Below, piece after piece: positions 38,139 to 48,900 of a stretch of DNA of 64,000 bases; position 1 is the stretch's first letter; each line of letters starts with the position of its first letter. The translations under genes were made by a program, and so were the position numbers. The stretch comes from Lutraria lutraria. Lineage: Eukaryota > Mollusca > Bivalvia > Venerida > Mactridae. The DNA is taken from the NCBI GenBank assembly GCA_964023205.1, contig OZ026846.1:35174194-35238193 (forward strand). Reading direction: 5' to 3'. A model generated the notes under the pieces. It was not told where the DNA came from and did no database searches. It worked only from the letters and a program-made list of their open reading frames with translations.

Positions 38139-38763
38139 GGTATACTCGCACCTCGTATTTCCGCGGTACTCATATATCCGCGGTATATCATATATCCAGT
38201 ATAAACAGAATGATGCACCACCTGTAGGTGACCTACTTACACAAAGAGGCTACTTTCGTATTGTTCTTACAGTTTCAGCAATGTTTTTTTTCCGTATAAA
38301 GGTATATGCATAAAGATTATATGAATATAAACTTACATGTATTTTCAATGGTCATACACAACTGCTAAAGATGGCTTCCTACTTATTGTTAAATTCAAGT
38401 CGTTTTACGAATCACAAATACCGTCTGTTTGCGCTATTTCATGACGTCACTCGAATATTGATTGACGGTTAAAGGTACTTTTTCTTATGCAATTGTTTTA
38501 AGCAATACTTATGGGGCTAGTCATGAAGTGGTTACTGCGGAAATATGAGAATGTACCTTTAAAATATTGCTGCCGCCGTCAGTTGATCGAGAATGTATTT
38601 TAAACCATTCACATAAGTGTTAGAAAAATAAGATTATTCCAAAACAGTCCGTAAGAAATAAAACGAGCGAAATATCACTTGATTAATGCAAGGTAAGTTC
38701 TTTTATTTGTGTTTTCAACAGTTTTAATGATAAGTACCGCGGGAATACGAGGCGCCGGTATAG
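38139..38763. mobile_element. Non-autonomous element with TATTTCCGCGGTACT ends
   Basis: The left end GGTATACTCGCACCTCGTAT continuing TTCCGCGGTACTCATA is matched by the reverse complement of the right end (TATACCGGCGCCTCGTATTC then CCGCGGTACTTAT) with a few mismatches over about 35 bp. A second TATATCCGCGGTATATCATA block sits just inside the left end. Length 625 bp, no domain. Confidence 0.7.
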
Positions 38764-39059
38764 TCTAAAACTAGCTTGGGACATTTATAAAAATACAAAT
38801 ATGAGTGAACTTGAATAAGAAAGATGGTCAATTGCAAGACACCTGATTGAATAACTACACAATATTAATATTGTTACTAATATCCCATTATAACATAATC
38901 CATTTATTTTTGCTTTATTTCACTTTATAAATTATAAATAAACATATATATGTTCATTATAGTAGTTTTACCATATAATAGTAAATATCTATCATGAAAT
39001 TAAATGTAAGGTATGAAGGTGGGATGACCCCGACCCCCTCATACCTATTACGGGGTGAA

Positions 39060-39440
39060 ATAAACGGGGTTAATGAATTTATTCATGACCTACAAATTGG
39101 ACATGAAGTTCATAAACAAATGTCCATGAACTAATTTATGAACATTAGGCAGTCCTAATCAAAAATGTGTTTTTCATTAGGTCCATGAATTATTGATGAA
39201 TTATTTTGATGAACCTTTGATGAACTTTGATTAACAATTCATAAAACTTCCAAAATGGATCATGAACTTATGATGTTCATAAACAGTTCATTAAGTTTCA
39301 TGAATTGTTCATGGACTTCAGTTGATAAACCGTTCATTAAACATAGGTTCATGAACAGGTGATGAGATATATTGATGAACCTTTGATTAACTTTCATGAA
39401 CAATACCTGAAACATCATAAACTGTTTATGAACATCATCA
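39060..39440. repeat. TTCATGAAC-rich block, right part
   Basis: Dense, irregular repeats of GTTCATGAAC, TGATGAACCTTTGAT, TTCATGAATTGTTCATGG and ATGAACAGG in both orientations, so the strand can fold on itself many ways. Pairs with 37,850-37,960. Confidence 0.65.
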
Positions 39441-40427
39441 GTTCAACAGGGGTGTTATCTTAATTATGAATTAGAATTTGAGGGTCAAGCATGTAGTCCT
39501 GAAAAAATGTACATCTTTAAGCCAATTAACCACAATTATCAAGCAAAAGCTACACTCTAAAAGTCATGACATACAGTGAGAAATTACTAGCTGAAAACCC
39601 AAACAAATTCAGTACCTTCAGTGCTTTGATTTGTATCCACACATTGAACTGTATAAACCATCTGTACTGAATTTCTGACCCTGTGTCCTTGTGTAAACTC
39701 TCTACACTGAGAGACAAGTAAAATGTTTGTAAGGTGCAAAATTGCATCCGGCAATTTAATACTAGAATGTGGCCTACGTAACGTTTTATCATGATGTGCT
39801 AAGTTTCCGATCACATTAATTTGTTATTTTGACTTAACTGAGCCCGAAACTTAAGGAATCATCTACTCGATCAAAAAGACAAGCCGTTGATGTTTCATGA
39901 ATCTGGTGATATGGTTCTACAGTTCACGAGGTACTCTATATGTAGTCCCTGTATCCACCCTAAAAGTGACTTAAATATTCATTAAAATCTTGGAAACTAT
40001 CATCTCAATGTATCAGACAAACTAAACAGTTAAATTTACTGGAAGACATTTAAAATATTTAAATAAAGTCTCAAAGAATTATACACTCCGTTGTTTGAGG
40101 GTACATTATCGTAAAACCTTGTATAACGATCCCAAACATAGATTTTCAACTCTGAAGTGACCATCTATATCGAACCATCAACTTTGAATAACTATGGCGA
40201 ACCAATTAAGTGAAAGTCATCATTTCTCACCTAATCGGACATTTTTTATATTGAGCTCCGAAATCAACATTTAATTTGACAATTGTATAAACATTGTCCA
40301 CGCTCGCAATTATAAGATTTTCTGCATGCAAAATAACATGATTAAGACGTTTTCGGTAGTTCACTACAATTTTACACATTGACATATAGGCAAAATGAAA
40401 ACTGATCAATAGAATTTGTTTAAACTT
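39441..40427. other. Spacer with an uncertain coding-like frame
   Basis: A minus-strand open frame at 39,587-39,814 includes SSIKLPDAILHLTNILL and looks less random than its neighbours, with a GAAG|GTACTG donor-like site at its end. No family was recognised and no partner exon was found. The stretch 40,095-40,205 includes a CGTAAAACCTTGTATAACG piece typical of MITE ends. Confidence 0.3.
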
Positions 40428-40560
40428 TGCATGATCGTAGCATATGATAACAGAAACATTTTAAGTGAAAAGAAATTGGGGGTTACTGATCTCGTTTTTG
40501 AGTTATCTGCCCTTGAATTTGAATTTTTGCTTATTTTAACTCATTTCAAGGGCAGATAAA
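40428..40560 (-). repeat. Dispersed 'CAAGGGCAGATAA' repeat, copy 1 (inverted)
   Basis: Shares ATGATC..AGCATATGATAACAG, TTACTGATCTCGTTTTTGAG and TTATCTGCCCTTGAATTTGA with copies at 44,365-44,475 and 55,020-55,165, in reverse orientation. TTATCTGCCCTTGAA and TTTCAAGGGCAGATAA in the same copy form a hairpin. Confidence 0.75.
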
Positions 40561-40732
40561 TCATACATAAATCTCAAAAAACATGGTTTTACTTTTGGTT
40601 AATGTTTTAAGCTCACCTGGCAAAGAGTGCCAAGGTGAGTTTTTAAGATAAAGCTTTGTCTGTTGTCCGTCGTCAACAATTTCTTTAAACAACATCTCCT
40701 CAACCACTCTAAAAAGGTATTCGGTGAATGAC

Positions 40733-40821
40733 ACTAAGAAAAAGAGGAAAGTTGGTATAATACTTGTGCAGTTGAAGCCTCCTAATGCACCGCTATCACC
40801 AACTTTCCTCTTTTTCTTAGT
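40733..40821. repeat. Hairpin with 24-bp perfect stem, 41-nt loop
   Basis: 40,733-40,756 (starting ACTAAGAAAAAGAGGAAAGT) and 40,798-40,821 (ending CTCTTTTTCTTAGT) are exact reverse complements. The 89-nt fold-back has the size of a microRNA precursor but could equally be an inverted duplication. An AGCTCACCTGGC/GCCAAGGTGAGT hairpin, common in bivalve repeats, lies at 40,609-40,640. Confidence 0.9.
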
Positions 40822-40990
40822 TAATTACATCTTTACCTTTTTGTCAAGCACCAACAACGCTTTCCTGCATTGATTGTAGTTGTAACATCACATGTTTGGT
40901 GCAGTTATTATAGGACTTACTTGGTTATTTTTCCCGTATAGCATAATTATATTAGGCAATTATGTTTATTTAAAGTTAGCTGAAAGATTT

Positions 40991-41056
40991 GGAATCTAAT
41001 GAGGTCATTGTGTAAAAGTAAAATTACATTATACACATTGACCTCATTTAGATTCC
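40991..41056. repeat. Second hairpin, 24-bp stem with one bulge
   Basis: GGAATCTAATGAGGTCATTG at 40,991 pairs with CATTGACCTCATTTAGATTCC ending at 41,056, with one bulged A and a T:T mismatch; the loop is 17 nt. It lies 170 bp from the hairpin at 40,733. Confidence 0.85.
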
Positions 41057-42090
41057 AGATCATGTCACCAATATATTATGTGTTTATTGAATATGGGATC
41101 TTGTCAACTCTGTCTATTTATCCTGGTAGTCCCATTGGGATGCCAACATATTAACAACAAACTTGTAAAACTTTGTTGAACCAACTCAAACGAATGTACC
41201 ATGTTCACTGGTCCATTCGTTGGGAAGTGGTTGAATCATCTAGATATGGAATTGGTCACTCACTCTACTTCTCACCGGTGATGAGACTCCAGAATGTGTT
41301 CTGTGTAATGCACCACATTCTATCAAACATATTCTTATTGACTTGAATGACGTTCAGCCAATCCCTGTTAAGACACTAAGATGTCGAAAACACACCTTTA
41401 AAAAAGTCAGACCTTATCAATTAAATTTTATAAAGGAAATCGGACTATACAATATACTGTGATACCTACAATAACATATTCTTCTATAATCTATTTAATA
41501 ACAATTGATTCTCATTATGTCAAACTTGCTTGTATGAAAACTTTGTTTATTAAGTCTAACAGTTAATTGGGGTCCTATTTTTTTTGTCTTATTCTCTATA
41601 CTTACACTTATTTCCAATTTTGTTTGTGTCATACTTTAATTTTGTTCACATAACTCTAATTAGCAATTAACTAAACATGTAGGTATGTAGTTTAATTTAA
41701 GAGTTATATAGCTGGTCAGTGAACTGTGAATGCTTTCACACTTAAAATATTTCACTAGATAAACTAAAGGCTCCATGAGGTTAACAATTGTGTTAATAAA
41801 AACCCATCAGCTTAGGCTATCATGAAAACCATAATAGATATTTAATTATCAATTAATTTAAAGTAATGGTAGGTAGGGCAAACAAGTGTGCATCACATTA
41901 TGTGACATATGGCTACGGCTGCAGTGAGTATCTGAATACTAGGATACTTGAGGATTTAGCTTGAAAATCAAGTATGGCTACAAGCCAATTCTTTTAGTTT
42001 TAATAAAAATGATGTTACCTTGATAAAACATCATTCTGAAAGTGTGATTGGCATTTCAACTAGCTTACAGTCAGTATTGTATGCAATATA
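41057..42090. other. AT-rich spacer, no gene seen
   Basis: No splice-bounded coding block, no recognisable repeat family beyond short AT-rich tracts. Confidence 0.4.
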
Positions 42091-42653
42091 AGTCCCCTAC
42101 CAGCACATATCATTGGAATGTTAGCTGATGTTTATACAGCACCATCTGTCAAGATTTTTTAATGATGATAATTTTGTCTAAATGAGCGAGCCAGCTTAAG
42201 TTATCATCCGGAAACCAAATTTCAGTGACCTAGATATTTGACCTATTGACACCAAATGTAATCCCACTCTAGGTTATACCCTAAGCTACCCATATACCAA
42301 AATTCATTGAAATCTGTCAATTCTAACTGAAGTTATCATCCAGAAACCACTTCGGATGGATGGACAGATGGACATACTCACTGAAGTGACGTTGTGGGGT
42401 GCCGCCTTTGATCTTCTTTTGATCTTCTGAACCCCACAAGCAACATTTTTGCACCCCATAAGCACAAATTTTCCCCACAACGTCGGTTTGTTCGTACTTG
42501 AACCCTATAACGACAACTTGTACTTAACCTAACCCCACAATGACACCTGGGTGCGTACCGACATACAGACAGACTGACAACAACAAACACTAAAGTCCCC
42601 TCCGGTACGGCAGGGGACTAACAAGTCCCCTTCGGTACGGCAGGGGACTAACA
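42091..42653. mobile_element. Possible composite element with AGTCCCCT ends
   Basis: AAGTCCCCTACC at 42,091 is matched in reverse by GGCAGGGGACT at the right end, which is tandemly duplicated (CTCCGGTACGGCAGGGGACT then TTCGGTACGGCAGGGGACT, 42,599-42,653). Inside are a direct-repeat segment ending ATGGATGGACAGATGGAC (42,180-42,375) and the inverted partner of 32,255-32,420 (42,400-42,545). The short ends make the element call tentative. Confidence 0.45.
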
Positions 42654-42893
42654 AACACATTTTGTGTTACATTGCTTACGGAAAGTATTATATAGATACT
42701 TATTTTATTTCTTCACAACATATGTGTATGTGCTTTATTCAATGAAGATGTGATTTAAAGTAAACATGAAATGTATCAAAGGTTAGAGCTACAAATAATT
42801 TAAACATTTAATACAATACCTGTTTATCACAAAATTCTGATTATACTGATTTCAATGGTCCCTATAGGAATTTGAGATAAAGAGAATCAATTG

Positions 42894-42985
42894 TACAGTC
42901 AAACCTGTGAACAAAGGCCACCCTTAGGAAAAACAAAATGTGACCTTTATTGATGGGTGACCTTTATTCGGAGGTCATTTTTTCA
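42894..42985. mobile_element. Mariner-type MITE, family A, half copy
   Basis: Begins TACAGTCAAACCTGTGAACA and continues with GGCCACCCTTAGG, GTGACCTTTATTGATGGGTG and CTTTATTCGGAGGTCA, aligning with the left half of 16,151-16,325. The right inverted end is missing. Confidence 0.7.
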
Positions 42986-44364
42986 CTTTGGCAAAGATTC
43001 ATCATGGAATATTAACTTTTAAATATAATTTGTTAAATGTATACGATTTTGTTTTGTATCAAAGTACTACTATTTTTTTGCACAAAATTCCTACTTTTCT
43101 TTTGTGTCTCACACACTTTTGTTCTGTTACTACAAAACAATTTTAACCATTGTGATAAGAATCATACCCAAGTACTTCAATTTAAATAATGAATCCTGGA
43201 AGCGACTTGTAAATTTGGCAAAACAACTACATTTATATAAAAACATGAAAGGAGAAAGGGAGATAACTCAAAAATGAAAAATAAACCAAATCTAAAATTT
43301 TCAGTGCCTGAGGTTTTTGATCTCTAATGCATTTATAACCTTGATTTCATTAATTTTACTGATAACTGACATGTTCCTGAGGCGCATGGGTTCAAACCCC
43401 ACTGGGACCATAGTTTTCTAGATTGTTTTGTATTCAAAACTTGAATTTGTACCGTAATATGAAGGAAAATATTTATTCCAAAATATTTTGTTCAGTTTAT
43501 AGGAATTTATACATGGTTATAACTGACAAAAATCAAGTAACTATGGATTTCTGACACACCTTTTGTCAAAACAGGATGGTAAAACTTTTTAAAATTTGGT
43601 GTAGACATTATACAAACATGGTTGTTAATTTTTAGAAAATTTCAGAAGTTGTCCGCTTGATTTTTTATCTTAATGGTATTTATTAATTTGCTTCTTTTTG
43701 GTAATAGGCAAACAAATTTTGACTAAATCTTAAAGGGGCGGGGTTACATTTTTTCTATAATATAGTAGTTCCAAACATCATTTAAACAATTTGGATTGAC
43801 TAAACACTGGTTGCCCATGGACTTAAACAAATTCTTGCATTTTATTGTATCATCTGTTAGAGAGATAGGTCAATTTTCATATAGGCATCTTCATTTGATT
43901 TGAAGGTACATGTATGAGGGGTGATCATTAAGTTCGTGGACAACCAAGCGTATCAAGAAATGCTAGATTTTAAGTAAGAATTAACACAATAATGAAGTTG
44001 CTGAATGTGTACTGCATAATTATCATAGTAAAGTTCCATAACGAAAATACCAGAACTATTCAAATAACAAGTGTTTTTGTTTAACCATTTGCTTTCAACC
44101 GCCGCCGGAACAATGTTATCCATGACGTCAAGTCACATTTTGTCAAAATACACACCTCTGAATTGCACATAACGTGCATGTCTATAAGGACCCTGTGTTT
44201 GAATGTGTTCTTGTAAAATGACATGTGTCAAATCTGTGTCGAATGGTATATTTTACATCTCAAGTACTATGTAAAAAATTTCCAGATTAAACTTAATTAA
44301 CATTAGAAGATTTGTACTTGATGATACTTAAACAGACATTTGATACATTTTCCAGTTTTTTAGC
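42986..44364. other. AT-rich spacer, no gene seen
   Basis: A GGGTTCAAACCCC B-box-like stretch at about 43,388-43,400 hints at a SINE remnant, but no A box or body partner was found. No coding block recognised. Confidence 0.35.
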
Positions 44365-44475
44365 AAAAAAAAATCAAATTCAAGGGCAGATAACTCAAAA
44401 ACCAGTATGTCAACCCATAATTTTTTTCGCTTAAAAAGGTTCTATTATCATCATATGCTATGATCATGCAGAAAT
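44365..44475 (+). repeat. Dispersed 'CAAGGGCAGATAA' repeat, copy 2
   Basis: AAATTCAAGGGCAGATAACT, then TTTTTTTCGCTTAAAA and ATCATATGCTATGATCATGC, in the same order as 55,020-55,165. Lacks the left hairpin arm seen in the other two copies. Confidence 0.75.
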
Positions 44476-44683
44476 TCATGAGTTTTCATTTTTACTATAC
44501 ACCTAAACCCCGCCTTGAATGTGTTTCTTTTTCATACAATGCAATAATATCTGATACCTTTTTAGCATACTTATATACACTTATGTAAAATACAACAAAA
44601 AATGCAATTCCCAGCGCAAAATTATTCTAAATAATGAAATTATGATCATTTATTGATCTATGATACACAGCTCCCATACCGAA

Positions 44684-45211
44684 AAAAGTTACAAAAAAGT
44701 TATGCTTTTTGAGGCAAAAAAAGTTACAAAAAAGCATAACTAAGTTATACAAGTTTGGAACCATTTATTTCAACATAGTTACAGAAAAGTTATGCCTATT
44801 AAAAGTTACTAACTAATATGTAACTTTTTTGTGCCTATTTACAGAGAAAAGTTGCATATTAGTTACAAAAAAGTTACACTATAGTCATCAAAAGTTACAA
44901 AAAAGTTACATTCTAATTTCTATGCATGATTAAGACACAGAAAAGTTACAAAAAAATTACAAGTGTATAAAAGTTACAAAAAAGTTACATTCAAAGTTAC
45001 AAAAAAGTTACATTGTAGGCATACTATAGTTGCATTCAAAGTTACAGAAAAGTTACAGAAAAGTTATATTCTAGGCATACTTTAGTTACATTCAAAGTTA
45101 CATTAAAGTTACAGAAAAGTTATATTCTATAGACATACCTCAGTTACAAAAAAGTTACAGAAAAGTTATATTCTATAGACATACCTCAGTTACATTAAAG
45201 TTACACTAAAG
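44684..45211 (+). repeat. AAAAGTTACA short-motif array
   Basis: Some 25 or more copies of AA(A/G)AAAGTTA(C/T) in loose tandem, interrupted by AGGCATACT and CATTCTA spacers and by a few inverted GTAACTTTT copies near 44,820. The later part has a secondary period (TTATATTCTATAGACATACC appears twice). It ends exactly at the TIR element at 45,212, and GTAACC just past that element looks like its continuation. Confidence 0.9.
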
Positions 45212-45723
45212 CAAGGACTTATATACATACATGGATTCGCAACTGCTAAAAATAGATCAAACGATATCGTTCGGCGATCCCACAATGCATTGCTATATAC
45301 TCGGCAATGTCCGACAGCTGTATTTGGGTGTTTACGAATTTGATTATACTAATAAAACTCTGGCAATTGGGCACGGGAAATTGGTAAAGGATGCAACAAA
45401 TTCCTTAAAGATATTGAGATACATTTATAATCCACAAAGTCTAAGTATAAGCATTGAAAAAGGCATCAGTCGAACATTTTAAATTCCAAGATGGCGGACA
45501 TCTATTATAATCCTTTCGTCTCCGAGATTAAACATTCGGAATACCACGGATATTTTCGCTGTTATTATCATTCGGATATCACGGATTTTTTCGTATTTTC
45601 GCTTTTGTAAACAATAGCTTGTATTCCCGTTGATTCACGTCTTATTATCGCGGGATTTGATTACTTTAAACTGTTGATACGAAAGTTGCGAATCCATGTA
45701 TGTATATAAGTCCTTGACTAAAG
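45205..45723. mobile_element. DNA element with 33-bp perfect TIRs and 7-bp target duplication
   Basis: 45,212-45,244 (CAAGGACTTATATACATACA...) is the exact reverse complement of 45,684-45,716. ACTAAAG flanks both sides (45,205-45,211 and 45,717-45,723), a 7-bp direct duplication. The element is 505 bp. It has an 83-codon open frame (45,231-45,482, plus strand) whose ATG lies inside the left TIR; I recognise no domain and no transposase. Perfect TIRs suggest a recent insertion into the GTTAC array. TSD length does not fit mariner, PIF or piggyBac. Confidence 0.88.
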
Positions 45724-45968
45724 TAACCGAATTTTCACTTTAATCAGACAAGAAAGGTTTTAAATATAAATATCATAGCATTTAATTATTTCTTAAATAA
45801 TACAAAAAGGATGTAAAAACAAAATCAGTTTAGCAACAGTGACTTTTTTTAAGCACATAGATATTTCTTAAATAAAACACTATACAGTCTATATTCCAAC
45901 ATTTTAGATGTATGTATGCTTAATTCACAAGACAATGGTGATTAGAGTTCTCTTCCTCAAGTTTGTTT

Positions 45969-48900
45969 TCATCTTTCTTTGTTCAAAACAGACCAATAGT
46001 GCATTATTCTAGGTTCATCTAGAAAACTTAATAATGCAACTTTCACATCTTTGCCTTTAAAAACAGCAGTCTGGAAAAAAGAAGACATATACAATTAAAA
46101 TATGATTTAATAATTTCAATTGATTATCCAACAGATATTGTGGAATACTTATTGTAGTCAACTTAGAAAGAACAAGTGTTTGAATTTCATGTGCAGACAA
46201 CCTTTAAAAGACAGACATTATACTTCACAGAAGCTCTTTATAATATTTTTCAGTCAATATCATATAGTAGAAAAACAGCCCAGATCTCTAGCTTGAGGAA
46301 ATAGGATTCGATTTAATCCAGATCAAAAGTTCACAATTAATAAGTTACTATTTCTGTTTGAAAGTTTCATTAAGATTTTTGTGTTCAGTTTAGCAATATT
46401 AGTTGATGTTAAGATTAAGAAATTTAAAAAGTTTGTGTTTTCTATAAATGCATATTGATTTTATGTTCCAATCATAAATATGACTTCAGTTATCAAACAA
46501 GAGTGCCAGGTCTCAAAGTACCCCATGTCAAGGGCCATAACTCAGAAGTGCCTGGGCCAATTGGGCTGGTTATCAAACTTGACGGTTGTGATCTGCTTGA
46601 CAAGTATCCTGAAATAATTGTCGAAGTCCTGGCTAGCCATTATTGATAAAATGTTCTTACCAATGGATGCTGTTTGTTCATCTTGCTCTAAAGAAATAAA
46701 ATGCAGATATAAGGAAAATACATAATGTTTCCTACCAGAGAAGGAGACAAAACTCAGATAAAGATCCCACATGATTGGTTGCTTGTATTCACATACAGTA
46801 ATGCTATGATAAAAATCAATGTATTAATTTCAGTTGAATTAATAGGCATCTTCAAAACTTAAGCAAAAATTAAATTAACCTAGTTCTATTTAATCATGCA
46901 CTCAGGTCAGTGTCTAAATATATCGAAAAAGGGCATTTTCGAGTTTCACAAGAAATATAATTTAAGATTATTACCATGCTGTGGTATCATAATTTGCCCT
47001 GCAAAAACTTTGCACTTGAGCTCATTAAAATCCCAACTGTTATGTCATTAAAATATGGACATAAAGGGGTTCCATTTAAAATGCAGTTAATCCAAATGTC
47101 ATTTTAATATTTTTAAATGCTTTGTCTCAAATAAAGAATATAAGTACCATTTTCTGACTACCATAATTATAATCTTGTGTCATTTTTCCAATTGCTTTTT
47201 CCCTTCTGATGTGGAACCTGCAGAATAATATAAAACAAGAGGGCCATGATGGCCCTATAAATGCTCACCAGGAGAAAAGGTCATTTGGAGATCAACATTG
47301 TTGAAGTTTTCTATACAAGTCTAAGTAAGATCAAGTGACCCATCTGGGCCGTTTTTTATCCCATGGCCATTATATGAACAGATTTAAAAGAGGTCCATTA
47401 GACAAAGCTACATACCAAATATCTTAGCTCTAGGCCTTGTGGTTTCGGAGAAGATTTTTTAAAACTTTCCTATATAAAATAGAATAAACCCCATGGCAGG
47501 GCTAATTTTGACCCCGGGGGCCATAATTTGAACAAACTTGGTAGAGGTCCACTAGACAATGCCACATACAAAATATCTAAGCTCTAGGCCTTGCGGTTTC
47601 AGAGAAGAAGATTTTTTAAATTTTCCTATATAAGTCTATATAAATCAAGTGACCCCCGGGGCGGGGCCAATTTTGACCCTAGGGCAATAATTTGAACAAA
47701 CTTGGTAAAGGTCCACTAGATAATGCTACATACCAAATATCTTAGCTCTAGGCCTTGTGGTTTCGGAGAAGATTTTTTAAATTTTCCTATATAAGTCTAT
47801 ATAAATCAAGTGACCCCCAGGGCGGGGCCAATTTTGACCCTAGGGCAATAATTTGAACAAACTTGGTAGAGGTCTACTAGACAATGCTACATACCAAATA
47901 TCTTAGCTCTAGGCCTTGTGGTTTCGGAGAAGAAGATTTTTTTAATTTTCCTATATAAAAAAGAATAAACCCCAGGGCAGAGCCAATTTTGACCCTAGGG
48001 CAATAATTTGAACAAACTTGGTAGAGGTCCACTAGATAATGCTACATACCAAATATCTTAGCTCTAGGCCTTATTGTTTCGGAGAAGAAGATTTTTTAAA
48101 TTTTCCTATATAAGTCTATATAAATCAAGTGACCCCCAGGGCGGGGCCAATTTTGACCCTAGGGCAATAATTTGAAGAAACTTGGTAGAGGTCCACTAGA
48201 CTATGCTACACACCAAATATCAAAGCTCTAGGCATTGTAGTTTTTGACAAGAAGATTTTTTAAATTTCCTATATAAGTCTATGTAAAATCAAGTTACCCC
48301 TGGGGCGGAGCCAATTTTATCCCAGGGTAATAATTTGAACAAACTTTGTAGAGTTCCATTAGACAATGCTACATACCAAATATCTCAGCTCTAGGCCCTG
48401 TGGTTTCAGACAAGAAGATTTTTTAAGTTTTCTCTATTTGTTGCCATAGCAACCAGAATTATTAATGAAATTTAATTTTTTGAACAACTTTGAAAGGGGA
48501 CCACCCAAGGATCATTCCAGCAAAGTTTGGTTGCAATCGGCATAGCGTTGTAGGAGGAGATGTTGTTTTAAGTAAACATGGACGCCACGAAATCGTAACG
48601 ACGCATGACGCACGATGGACGCAGGCGATCACAAAAGCTCACCCTGAGCACATTCGTGCTCTGGTGAGCTAAAAATAAGCATAAGTGCAATTTAACCTGT
48701 CATTGACTATAAAAAAGCAGGACTAGATATAAAATAACTATGAAGTTTATAATCCATAGCTCTTACAGTTCAAGTGTCATGCTCCTGATAAGAATCAAGT
48801 TTAAACAAATGTAACAAAGGGCAATAACTCAAAATTATGAAATGCAGAGTAACGGTTCTTGTGCACTGCACTCATCCTCAATGAGACTTATTGAAGTTTA

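Noticed and set aside
39587..39814. Frame with KLPDAIL as a PIN-domain or integrase piece
   Set aside because: The local resemblance is a few residues only and the other motif residues are absent.
43380..43410. GGGTTCAAACCCC sequence as a tRNA gene
   Set aside because: B-box-like only; no acceptor stem or A box.
45231..45482. 83-residue frame inside the 505-bp TIR element as a transposase
   Set aside because: Far too short, with no DDE, zinc-finger or helix-turn-helix pattern visible.
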